In this document: one piece after another, positions 52,754 through 62,358 of the stretch
How the letters are laid out: every line of letters starts with the position of its first letter
How positions within the stretch are numbered: position 1 is the stretch's first letter
Source of the DNA: Onthophagus taurus
Taxonomy: Eukaryota; Arthropoda; Insecta; Coleoptera; Scarabaeidae
Direction of reading: 5' to 3'
Length of the DNA: 64,000 nucleotides
NCBI RefSeq assembly: GCF_036711975.1
Contig: NC_091967.1
Coordinates: 29,737,501 to 29,801,500, forward strand
The notes under the pieces: model-generated
Seen by the model: only the letters and a program-made list of their open reading frames with translations
Told to the model about the DNA's origin: nothing
The model's database searches: none
Made by a program: the position numbers and the translations under genes

Positions 52754-55229
52754 GAAGGGTACAGGGAATAAACAGGCTAAGTCAATTTTTGTTGAAATCG
52801 TGTTAACAACACAGTCTGGTAAAATTAAAGCGAATCTTTTCGTCAATGTTCATAAAAAGGGGAAAAGACGGTTAGGTCAAGAGAAAACACAGAACTTAAA
52901 TTTGGTGAAGAGGGAATATACAGGTTATGTCCTTAAAACAAGGAATAAACCGGCTAAGTCGCAGCGTCAACTACCTGTTTTTGCTAACTCAGGGGAGTTG
53001 GTGAAAATTGGCTTTTTTGCGCTAACAATAATATCAAAGAAGCTTCGAATTCCTGGTGTGAGTCGCAGTTTGTTTCTGTCAGTAAAGTGTTGTGTGGTGT
53101 TGTGCAAATAATGCAAGACGAAACTAAAGAATCAACGAATGGTCAGAGTACCAAAAAACGGAAAATGTTTGGACGGCTACACGAAGTTCGCAAAAAACTT
53201 AGGCTACAAAGCCACGAAATGGGTCCGGACTGTAAATGTCGTAAAAAGTGTTTCGAAACCTTGAAGGAAGAAGTACGTAAAGAAATTCTACGCCAATTTA
53301 ACTTGCTACTAACAGAAGATAAACAAAATTTATTTTGTGCGGTTTAATTTCCCTCGTACCAGTAGCAACGCGACGACCACGTTAACCTGAAGAATCCGCG
53401 AAACTTCGTGATGCTACATTTTTCTACAGAATTCGTGCAAAAATAAATGATCGTATTGAAGAAGTATCTGTTTGCAGGACGGCTTTTATGTCAATTCACG
53501 GAATTACTAAGTCAAAAATCGAACATCTCGTTCGTACTTTAAAAATGACTGGCATAGCTCCAAAGAATAAAAGAGGAAAGCATAACACACGTCCAAGAAA
53601 ATTAAGTCCGGAAGTTCTAAATATCATTCACGATCACATAAAAAGCTCATCATCTCACTATGGCTTACGGGATTCTTCAAAAATTTACCTATTTGAAGAC
53701 TTGAATATGAAAAAAATGCATAAATTATTTGAGGAAGTGCATCCACAAGTAAAGATATCGTATGAAACTTACAGAACAGTTCTAAAAAGGGATTTTAACA
53801 TCTCGTTTGGATATCCAAGAACAGATACATGCAGTACTTGCGATCAATTCATGGCGAAGAAAAGGGTACTCCTCGCTGAGAAACTAAATAAACGAGACAA
53901 TGAAACGAAAAAGATAGAAAGATTAATTGGGAAGATTGAGCTGGAAAATACTGTTCACAAAAGCCAAGCAGAACAGTTTTACATTCGGAAAAAAGCTTCT
54001 AAATTAGAATCCAAAAAGTCAAAAGAAATTGAAGCGATATGTTTTGACTTTTCAAAAAATTTACCTGCCCCAAACTTATCAACCAACGATGTTTACTATA
54101 AGAGACAACTATCAATTTATGCCTTCAACATACACATTTTGGGAAATTCTCAAAGCGTGTTTTATGTTTATCCTGAGTTTGTGGGAAAAAAAGGTAGTGA
54201 CGATGTCGCTTCGTTAATTCACCACTTTGTGTACAACTTCCTCGACGAGAAAGTTAAGTCTTATACTTATTATTCTGCGATTCGTGTCCGGGTCAGAATA
54301 AAAATTTTACAATTTTTCGTTTCCTGCATCATCTGGTTAACATAAAAAAACTTCTAGACTTTATTAAAGTTATATTTCCAATTCGGGGACATTCATATTT
54401 GGAATGCGACAAGAATTTCGGCTTGGTAAATCAAAAAAAAACAAAGTAGAACATCCTAAGGAATGGATTGCAGCTTTTGAAAATGCTAGATCCAAACCAA
54501 ACCCATTTATCGTTTTGGATGTTACACAGGATTATTTTCGAGGGTGGACGAAGCATTTCGATACAATATACAAAAAGAAATGCCCCATTCTGTCCCGTCC
54601 TATTAAGGAAATAAAGGTGGAAAAAGAGCATCCACATCTACTATATTACCGTACTTCATATACCGGTGCATGGGAAAATTTTGTTATTACCAGCCCCAAG
54701 TCTCGAAAAACAAAGCTAAATAACAACGAATTTGAGCTTCCGGAGTGTTGCTATAGAGGTATGTTTAGTATAATGTTACGCTAAATATTACTGTATATTT
54801 ACGAAAAAATTCAGATTTAATACAGATTTCCAAAGAGAAATTCCAAGATTTACAGCATCTAGCCCAGTTTTATGGACCTGAGGCAGCAAACTTTTATTCG
54901 TCAATACCCCATAAATGAATGTTTTAAATGAATGTTTTCTTGTTTCATTATTTAATAAAATATTATAAAACTGTTGACGCTCGGACTAAGCTGTTTTATT
55001 CCCAGCTTTTGGTGGTGTTACTGAGTAATTTTGAGTATTATCAACGTTATGCAACCGCAATCAAATTTGCCGTTATATTTTACCGTAGTATCAAGAGCTA
55101 CATTTCCTTTAATGATGCTCAAACATTAAAATTACTTTTACAGGCGAACTTATTCAGTCTGAAACTTTTAACACGATTTTCTAGATTATTTTGTATTTTG
55201 ACTTAGCTCATTTATTCCCTGTACCCTTC
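52754..55229 (+). mobile_element. Sola-like DNA transposon carrying a DUF7869-like gene
   Basis: 2476 bp with the 4-bp duplication ACAT (52750-52753 and 55230-55233). Terminal repeats start GAAGGGTACAGGGAATAAA at both ends and extend, with mismatches, to CTAAGTCAA. A related copy of the motif (GGAATAAACCGGCTAAGTC) lies subterminally near 52943. The element carries one gene, homologous to the broken gene at 33323-38072. A 4-bp duplication fits the Sola superfamily; the superfamily name is inference. Confidence 0.75.
53108..54918 (+). pseudogene. DUF7869-like protein, probable transposase of the Sola-like element
   Basis: Starts MQDETKESTNGQSTKKRK and continues with a Cys-rich DNA-binding-like part (MGPDCKCRKKCFETLKEEVR). 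Shifts near 53345 and 53460 lead to SIHGITKSKIEHLVRTLKMT, SSHYGLRDSSKIYLFEDLN, a zinc motif TDTCSTCDQFMAKKR, a coiled stretch, then ICFDFSKNLPAPNLSTNDVY and YKRQLSIYAFNIHILG with VYPEFVGKKGSDDVASLI. A further shift near 54270 precedes DSCPGQNKNF and RGHSYLECDKNFGL sense. The end is LQHLAQFYGPEAANFYSSIP then HK* at 54918. Acidic residues in the FDFSK, DSCPGQ and ECDKN blocks are candidate catalytic residues. At least three frame breaks make this copy dead. Confidence 0.72.
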
Positions 55230-55613
55230 ACATGTATAAAAACTCATATTAAAGTGAAATGAAAGAATAGATTTTTTCCGATTCATTTCCTACTTCATTT
55301 TTATTTTATTCACTTCTAAATACTTAATTATTAAGAGTACAAATTTAAAAGTCGGAAAAAAAGTCCTAAAACCAATGTCACTGTGACAACCATTCGATAT
55401 GACTTTTTTTCGCTTGTTGGAACATTATTTCGTATGTTATTTTGTACGTTAATGTTTAGAACCGAATATCCCGACAACAAAGCTAAATCTGAAAAAAAGT
55501 CTGCTTTCATGTCTCTTTAAAATGCGTTTTTCTACATGGGGTTTTCGTTTTTGGGGGGGTTTCTTTTGAATCACCTGTATTAGTTTATAAATTACAAAAA
55601 TAATTATTTTTAG
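55230..55613. other. Rest of the MITE and hAT J intron end
   Basis: AT-rich noncoding sequence. The hAT acceptor TTATTTTTAG ends at 55613. Confidence 0.5.
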
Positions 55614-57240
55614 GCGTCTGATGATGATTTTGGCGATTTAATTGGAGAATATGAAGTTTTAAATGATGGGGAACTAGAACGGTTGGAATACATATCTACA
55701 GCATCTGATACAGAGATATCAACACCAAGCAGTAGTTCTAGTTATTATCAACCTAACATAAATACTCCAAAAACAATTCAAAATCAAAAAATACCACGCT
55801 TAACAAATAATTCAAAGAAAAGAAAACTTATGAGTGATTTTACGGAGTCTATTACCAAGGAAGAGGCATCAAAAGTTGATGACTGTTTAGCTAAGTTTAT
55901 ATTTGGATGCAATTTACCATTTAGAATCGTAGAATCTAAAGTATTTAAATCATTTGTAGAATCTTTAAGACCGGCTTATGCAAAAATTATTCCTACCAGA
56001 AGTAGGCTAAGTAGTACACTACTTAATAAATGTTACAACGATTGTATGCATGTAGCTCAAATAAATTTAGGTACCGAATCTGTAATCATCTATGATGGAT
56101 GGAAAAATTCTGCAAACAACACAAAGACTGTAGTAACAATGTTACAAACTACCGATGGTAGGAAGACGTTTCTTAATGCAAGGGATTTTACAACAGAATC
56201 TCAAACTGGAGAAAAAGTGGTTGAAATTATATCTGAATCAAAACAAATTGCCAAAGAGAAGTATAATGTAGATATTTATGCAGTGGTTACAGATAATGCT
56301 AGTCAAATGGTGAAAATGGGAAATTTGTTAAAGCATGCTATCTGGCCTACTAAATGTAGTAGCCATACAGGAAATCTCCTTGCTAAAGATGTGGTGAACA
56401 AAGATTACTGTAAGAAAGTTGTTGTAGTAATGAAAGAATTTAAACAATCGGACCTTGAGCAGATGATTGTTGATCGAGGAGGACATCGAATTAAATTACC
56501 TGCACAAACACGCTGGTGCACAAATCGTGATACATTTAAATCGTTCCTTAACAACTTGGATTTTATGAAACAGGTACTTGCTGTTACGAAAAACAAAATT
56601 AAAACCGTCGTTAAAGAAACTATTTTTGATGACAATTTTGTTCAACATGTTGAATCCCAAGTAGAAAAAATTCAAGATCCAATCTGTAATCTTATTAACG
56701 TGTGTCAAAAAATCTGAAACCTCAATAGCGCATGCAGCTAATTTACGGTTGTCTCCAAAGTTACCAAACGTGTAATACCCCTTTTTGAAAAAGCGGCAAT
56801 ATATGGCACTGAATGTATATAGTTCAGTAGCTTATCACTTTCATCCCTTTTACGATAACAATACTCTCTTACAAGATCACAAACAAAAAATCAGTGGGTT
56901 TTTATTTAATCACCTTGATGCCAATGGAATATTCAGTTGGGATGCATATAGCGAAAAAATGGAATATTCAAGCAGTTGCTTGACAAAAATATTACGGATC
57001 CCTTAGTGTTTTGGCGACTGGCAAAAATAGAGCATCCTAATCTTGCAACTTTACTACTAAGACTACTAAATATTCCAGCGTGCTCAGCTCAAATAAAGCC
57101 ATTATTTTCAGATTGGGGTAACTTACATCTACTTCGAAAGCGATTAAAATTTGAAACATATACAAAATTAGTTCACGTATATTTTACTTTGCGACATCGA
57201 AATGAAAATGTTATAGATTTTGATATGTATGATTCGGAAG
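55614..57240 (+). pseudogene. hAT J transposase, main exon
   Basis: After the acceptor: ASDDDFGDLIGEYEVLN, a Ser-rich linker, then DDCLAKFIFGCNLPFRIVES, VIIYDGWKNSANNTKTVV (catalytic Asp), AVVTDNASQMVKMGN (second acid) and RIKLPAQTRWCTNRDTFKS. The frame ends at 56717 and continues broken with VYSSVAYHFHPFYD and, from 56976, LLRLLNIPACSAQIKPLFSD and a degenerate dimerisation region. At least two frameshifts. The C-terminus runs directly into Gypsy K sequence. Confidence 0.75.
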
Positions 57241-58585
57241 ACAGAAATGCCCGTCAGCAGGCAATAAATCAATTATTTGTAGAATACATGACTGCTGATA
57301 GTACATCATACATTTACGTAGCAGAAGAGGAACTTTACCAAGAACTCTGCGTAAGATATTCCCAGTTAATGAATGACAAGGGGCCACGAATAGTTCGCTG
57401 TTTAAGAAGAGCTAGAGTTATAAAAGAAGTGGATAAACAGTTGCAACTAATCGCCGATTATCACAACGGTAGTTACCCCGTTATCATCGAGGAGTGGAGC
57501 AAACGCTAAAACACTTGCAGAAAGATTATTGGCGGAAAAAGATGAAAAGTGCCATCTCACGATACGTCAAGGATATGTAGCAGCAATAAAGATAATAGAA
57601 TACCAGAATCACCGCCGCTATCTATAACGGAAACACCGGATGCACCTTTCAGAAAAATATTCATAGACGCTTTCTCAGTCGGCCACCAGAATTCCGTTTT
57701 GACATCGTCCGAAGTATCGGACATTGTACGAGGGTGTCGTCGTCCTAAAAGGGAAGTACCTTACCCTAGTTGATGCATTTTCAAGGCTACGCCACGCTAT
57801 GGAAATAAATAGTAAAAAGCCATCAGACATCTTGGATGCTCTAATCACATACTTCTCATATTACGGTGTTCCTGAGGAGATCTGTAGTGACACAGGTATA
57901 TAAGTATACAGTTTAATAACGAACTCATTTAAGAAATGGCAAAATTACACAAAATTAGATTACACAAAATTAGATTACACAAAATTAGATTACATTTCGG
58001 CACAGCGAAAAAGCCGGAGTCCCAGGCAACTGTTAAGAGATTCCACTCCACTTTACTGGAACACTTAAGGTGTTTAGAAGATGAAACAGTACCAAAAGAG
58101 CGAAAAATGCGAATAATAATAGTACCTCATCAGCGATTAAACTGACTGATGAATTTTTCTATGACGAACGTACATATCAGGATTTGATCAATCGCCACAA
58201 GGAAAGAATGAAAATTCTCTACTCACAATTACAACGAAAGGACATTCACCGAAAAGAATGGACACAAGAAAAGCAAAAGCCTCAGGTTAAGCAAACTGAG
58301 TGGAAAATCGGTGAAAAGGTGTACGTGACCAACCTAACAAAGAGTAGTAAGTTAATGAAACCCTTCCTAGGACCATTTACAATTATCAAAATAAACGATA
58401 AAGACACTGTCCTAGTGAACACCAAAAGAGGTATTCACTCAAACACGGTATTCTTCCAGATGTTCCATCCTCTGAATCATCCATGCCGAAGTAAAAATTA
58501 CCGAAATAGAAGGACCACTATTCCCTTTATATCTAGGGAAGGTAGAAAACAAATTATCAACGTGGACAATTGCCGTACAATATGA
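57241..58585 (+). pseudogene. Gypsy K integrase
   Basis: The 56976 frame continues with RIVRCLRRARVIKEVDKQLQ and IADYHNGS; then, broken, HRGVEQTLKHLQKDYW (zinc region), FRKIFIDAFSVGHQNS (first Asp), YFSYYGVPEEICSDTG (second Asp) and SQATVKRFHSTLLEHLRCLE (Glu region), ending with a GPY-like LMKPFLGPFTIIKIND. A 15-bp unit (ACACAAAATTAGATT) is triplicated at about 57940-57990, adding two KIRLH repeats before the Glu motif. Confidence 0.68.
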
Positions 58586-59163
58586 CATCGAACCAATTCT
58601 TGTAGAAGTACAGAACATGAACGACAGATGCAGTGAAATATCAAACGCAATTAATGGTAGCAAAGAAGCCTATCATAATCGTCAAGAACTTCACAATGGA
58701 AGCCAATAGAAATTTAATGAATATTGGGATAAAACGTTTATTGCCCAGAGTTCGACAAACAAGAGGAACTTTGAACTTTGTTGGTAGTATAATCAAGGCC
58801 ATATCTGGACACCTAGATAATGAAGACGCTGAAAGATATGATCGAACGATCGAAGAATTGTCGAAAAATCAAGATAAAATCATTAAGGCCAGCCAAAGTC
58901 AAATATCACTTGGAATTAAGGCAATGGATGAATTTAGACAGAACATAGAATATATTCAAAAGAACCAGGTTATTCTGAAGTCACGAATATTACAGTTGGG
59001 AAAAGCTATAGAAAATATTACCGTATTCACGTTACAAGCGAACAAAAAGGCTGATTTTTATGCCATGATAGTAACAATAGCAACAGGAATGAATACTGTC
59101 AATCTTCTAATCGACCAAATACTTACTGCAAAAACATTTGCCAAATTAAACGTACAACAATAA
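58490..59163 (+). pseudogene. Gypsy K envelope, baculovirus-F-like
   Basis: An upstream frame (TEIEGPLFPLYLGKVENK ...) encodes the N-terminal part of env and breaks near 58705. The 58633-59163 frame carries a basic cleavage-like RQTR followed by a hydrophobic fusion-peptide-like segment, a heptad region (LDNEDAERYDRTIEEL) and no transmembrane anchor before it decays. This order fits the F-type envelope of errantiviruses, which mediates membrane fusion. It is broken and is described only as an old element gene. Confidence 0.65.
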
Positions 59164-59493
59164 TAAACGCAGAAACATTAATAGAAGAATTGAGGAGTTT
59201 GCTGCAACAAGGAGGTATCTGACTTTTGTGGGCAAAATGAGTTACGTACCTTATCTTGTGGAAGTGGAAGCTCTCTATCGGTTGGCGCAACATAGATGTT
59301 TCACTTGGGCTTATTTTTAAGTGGAGGAAGTAGTTTACAGATACCCCCTACTTTTATTTGGCGCAACAAGGGTATACGGGCAGCAGATACATCGATGTTG
59401 CACCAAACGCCCCGGTGACGTGTATTAATCAAAGAGGCAGTTACACCTAACCTACAAATATTTGGGAACACGTATGAAGAGTTTTGATAAACA

Positions 59494-59726
59494 ATGAGCT
59501 ATTTAAGTGATTTACAATGTGAAAGTGAACCATTCAGTGGAGGATCTAGCGTTAATTATGAGTCCTCTGCAAGTGAGAGTGAAAACAGCGATAGAAATGA
59601 GGATCCTGTTGTAAAAAAACGAAAAACAAGAAATGAGTATAACTGGAGCAGAAATCTTCGAAAACGATTACTGGCGGAGGGAAAAGAACACATGAGTTCA
59701 AGGAATAAACTGAACCCTAAAGCTTG
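59494..59726 (+). pseudogene. DUF7869-like N-terminal fragment (third copy of the family)
   Basis: MSYLSDLQCESEPFSGGSS, an acidic Ser-rich part, then VKKRKTRNEYNWSRNLRKRL and LAEGKEHMSSRNKLNPKAC. This is the basic N-terminal region seen in other members, cut at about 59727 where a palindromic GC-rich sequence begins. The open frame running on to 59913 is not part of the gene. Confidence 0.55.
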
Positions 59727-59729
59727 TCG

Positions 59730-59915
59730 CTCACTTGCCCGTCACAGCACGTGCCGTCAAAATCCGGATAGAATCGGAACAATGCAATTGAATGAACAAC
59801 CGCTCACTAGTCCGACACAGCACGGCTCAGACCGGCCGTCGACGGAATGGATTGCCGGTCTCCGATCCTTCCCGGTGAAAAACGGACTGTACCGTGCTGC
59901 GCTGGGCAAGTGAGC
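59730..59915. repeat. Inverted repeat of about 25 bp, 186 bp end to end
   Basis: CGCTCACTTGCCCGTCACAG (59730 on) is matched by CGCTCACTTGCCCAGCGCAG on the other strand ending near 59915. It may be a small MITE or the end region of the Harbinger element. No flanking duplication is clear. Confidence 0.6.
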
Positions 59916-60061
59916 GCAGAGTCGGCCGGCGTCGGCCGGCATCGGCCTGCATTAAATAACGTCAACTAGGAGCGACATGTCCAAACTTGTTCATTTTTGT
60001 ATTTTTAAGTTACAGCTCTTAAGTTCTGTAGTGCACGCAAGAGAAGACACTACTTTTTAAA

Positions 60062-62264
60062 ATGGATGACGAAAAATTAATTTGCTTGGTTCAAAAATAT
60101 AAGGAAATTTATGATTTGAGTAACAAGGACTACCATAATCAACAGGTGAAGGATAACATATGGGAGGAAATTGGAGGAGAAATAAATAGACCTGGTAAAT
60201 ATTGACATTATATATTTTTAATATTTATAATTATATATTTTTTATTTATTGAATGGATAGTATACAGTAAACAAGCGACGGTATGTAATTTTAAAAAATA
60301 TTTAAAGAATTTTTTATCTCGATAAAACCAATTTTTACAACCGTTACGTGCTTATATATTTTATTTTATTTTTAATGAAATGAATTGTGCCACATATTGT
60401 TATTGCACAATAATTACTAAGTGTCAGTCTCAATATTGACTGCCGTATTTCTTTTGCCTTTCCTAACTGTTGCCGTTTGCCATGATACGGAACCAGTCCC
60501 AGAGAAGTAATTTTTAAATGTATTTCTAATCTCCATTGCAAGTGCAGTTGAAGTTCCACCTATTCCTGACATATCTGTTAATCCGTGTGAGGGTTGATTA
60601 TCTTCGTCGTTTTCGGTCCAATGGCATGTATCATTTCGAAGAAAGTTATGCAAACAACATGTAGCAACTACAACTTTATCGAGGTGCTCAGGGATAATTT
60701 GCAAGCGTCTTTGATAAATACGAAATCTCTTTGTCAAAATTCCGAAAGCATTTTCTGAAACACGTCTAGCTCTACTGAGCCTGTAATTAAAGATTTTAAT
60801 TTCTTCGTTATTCAGTATTTCGCCACCTGGATAAGGTCGCATTCAATGTTTGTGTAGAGGAAAAGCCTCATCTCCTACAAAGACATGAGGCATAATTACA
60901 TTAGTGCCAGGTAAAGCTTTATCTTGAGGTAAATCCAGATTATTTTTGAACATTTTCTTTCCAATTGCAGAATTTGCAAATATTCCGCCATCGCTATTTC
61001 TTCCATAGGCGCCTACATCAATGGCAGTGAATTTACAATGTGCATCTACAAATGCAAGTAAAACAATACTAAATATCTTTTTGTAGTTAAAATTATAGCC
61101 ACTATTAGGGGGTTTATCGGTAACTACGTGCTTTCCGTCGATGGCAGCAATACAGTTGGGAAAATTCCATAATCTTTGGAAATCATGTTCATTTTGTATC
61201 CAACTTTCTTTTGAAGGAGAAGGTATTACCAACGGTCCCAATTTTTTCCATATAGCCTCACAAGTTCCATAAACTAAGTTACGAACTGTTGTTTCTCCAA
61301 GTCGGTAGCTAAATGCAATTGTTCGAAATGTATCCCTCGTAGCAAAAAATCTAAAACAAAACCTGGTTAGGTAGTGAAAATTATCAGCTATACTTTTTTT
61401 GTTTCATTTTTAGTTTCCGAATGCAAAAAAAGATGGGGAACGTTGAGGGACAGTTTCCGAAAATCCATGAAATCTCAGAAAACCAGAAGTGGTCAATCAG
61501 CAGAAAAAAAGAAAAGTTGGCGATATGATAAGCAGATGTCATTTCTGCAACCGTTTTTGGCAGATAGAAAACAAATCAGCAATGTTGATATATCTGACTC
61601 GTCAGAAACAGAAGCGCAGGAGCAGGACATAAATATCGAAGTAGTCAGTCCTCTCAGTATTGCAAGCTGCTCTTCTACGTCTACAGCGTGCAATGCTACT
61701 CTTAATAAAACGCAAATGTTAGCCAAAGAAAAGGACAACATTCATCAGAAGAAAAATGCTACCATATCATCGGCAGAAGTATTGCAAAATTATATAAATG
61801 ATAAAAGAAGACGGCCTACTCCGGAAATACAGCATATTTCTGACCCTATTAACAAATTTTTTGAATGTATGGCGGAGACTGTAAAAACATTTTCTCCGCA
61901 ATTGCAAATAGAGGTCAAATCCAAAATATTTTCAATAGTGAGTGACGCGGAGAGAACAAATATGAATTTCAGCTCGATGCCTGGTCAGGGAACGGCTTTT
62001 GATACTCATCGTTTTCCATTTGCATCCTTTCATCATCAAAGTCAAGGTACTATGCCCCTACCACCACAACCACAATTTCAGCAAGAACCATATCAGTTGC
62101 CATATTCGCGGCCTCAAACGCAGCATCCTACAACCACACGATCTTACATGTCATACTCTGAACCACAAACAACAGCATTGGACAGCCTGCTAACTCCATC
62201 AAATGACCTTAGGAACGATAATGTCGACAATAACGACGGTAACAGAGATACCATGAACTACTAG
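60062..62264 (+). CDS. MADF/BESS-domain protein, probable second gene of a Harbinger element
   Basis: Exon 1 is 60062-60194 (MDDEKLICLVQKYKEIYDLS ... GGEINRP, donor G|GTAAAT). The acceptor TTTCATTTTTAG ends at 61413 and exon 2 is 61414-62264, starting SECKKRWGTLRDSFRKSMKS. Together these make a full MADF (Myb-like) domain, about residues 7-95, then a Ser/Thr linker, a BESS-like motif near IQHISDPINKFFECMAETVK, and a Gln/Pro-rich tail. About 327 residues with no break. MADF partner proteins bind the element ends and help the HARBI1-like transposase. It might instead be a host gene, but the antisense transposase in its intron argues for a Harbinger origin. Confidence 0.75.
60417..61350 (-). pseudogene. 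Harbinger transposase, catalytic exon, one stop
   Basis: Acceptor TTTTGTTTTAG on the minus strand ends at 61351. The exon reads FFATRDTFRTIAFSYRLGET, then CIAAIDGKHVVTDKPPNSGY (first Asp), HVFVGDEAFPLHKH (second Asp), a TGA at 60845-60843 region where Leu is expected before MRPYPG, then SENAFGILTKRFRIYQRRL (Glu) to the end. One base change therefore inactivates an otherwise complete catalytic domain. It lies wholly inside the MADF gene intron on the other strand. Its first exon should be to the right; none is visible before the piggyBac insertion at 62359. Confidence 0.83.
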
Positions 62265-62358
62265 AGCGTAATTTGTACTTATCTGTTATCTAAAAAAAAT
62301 TTTTTTTTCTAGGAAAAACTATTATTTTTAATTTTTTGCTGGACGAGATTTTCTTTAA
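62265..62358. other. Sequence between the MADF gene and the piggyBac element
   Basis: AT-rich with homopolymers. It ends in TTAA (62355-62358), the piggyBac target. Confidence 0.6.

Larger units (their letters stand above)
52715..55577 (+). mobile_element. TA-flanked MITE, split by the Sola-like element
   Basis: Ends are CAGGTGATACAAAAG and, inverted, CAGGTGATTCAAAAG, with TA on both sides (52713-52714 and 55578-55579). Without the inner element it is about 380 bp and noncoding, consistent with a Tc1/mariner MITE. Confidence 0.65.
52275..57240 (+). mobile_element. hAT J: second hAT transposon, 3'-truncated
   Basis: The left end reads CAGGGTTGCTTGTCGACGCG, a typical hAT terminus. A BED-finger exon, a second small exon and a large third exon follow. 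A MITE with a Sola-like element inside is lodged in the intron region. The right terminal repeat is not seen; hAT coding is replaced near 57240 by Gypsy K. The 8-bp duplication therefore cannot be checked. Confidence 0.65.
57241..59480 (+). mobile_element. Gypsy K: errantivirus-like remnant with integrase and F-type env
   Basis: Contains the end of pol (integrase) and an env gene, in many broken frames, followed near 59320-59450 by LTR-like sequence (purine tract AAGTGGAGGA, then AGTAGTTTACAG). No 5' half is present. Gene order and env type match errantivirus Gypsy elements. Confidence 0.6.

Noticed and set aside
50860-59480. Gypsy H and Gypsy K as two halves of one element split by hAT J
   Set aside because: H stops within the RT connection and K resumes near the RNase H end with no shared duplication at the break; the missing part is too large to support one element.
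60062-62264. Host MADF transcription factor gene
   Set aside because: Possible, but the antisense Harbinger transposase in its intron and the transposon-only surroundings favour an element gene.
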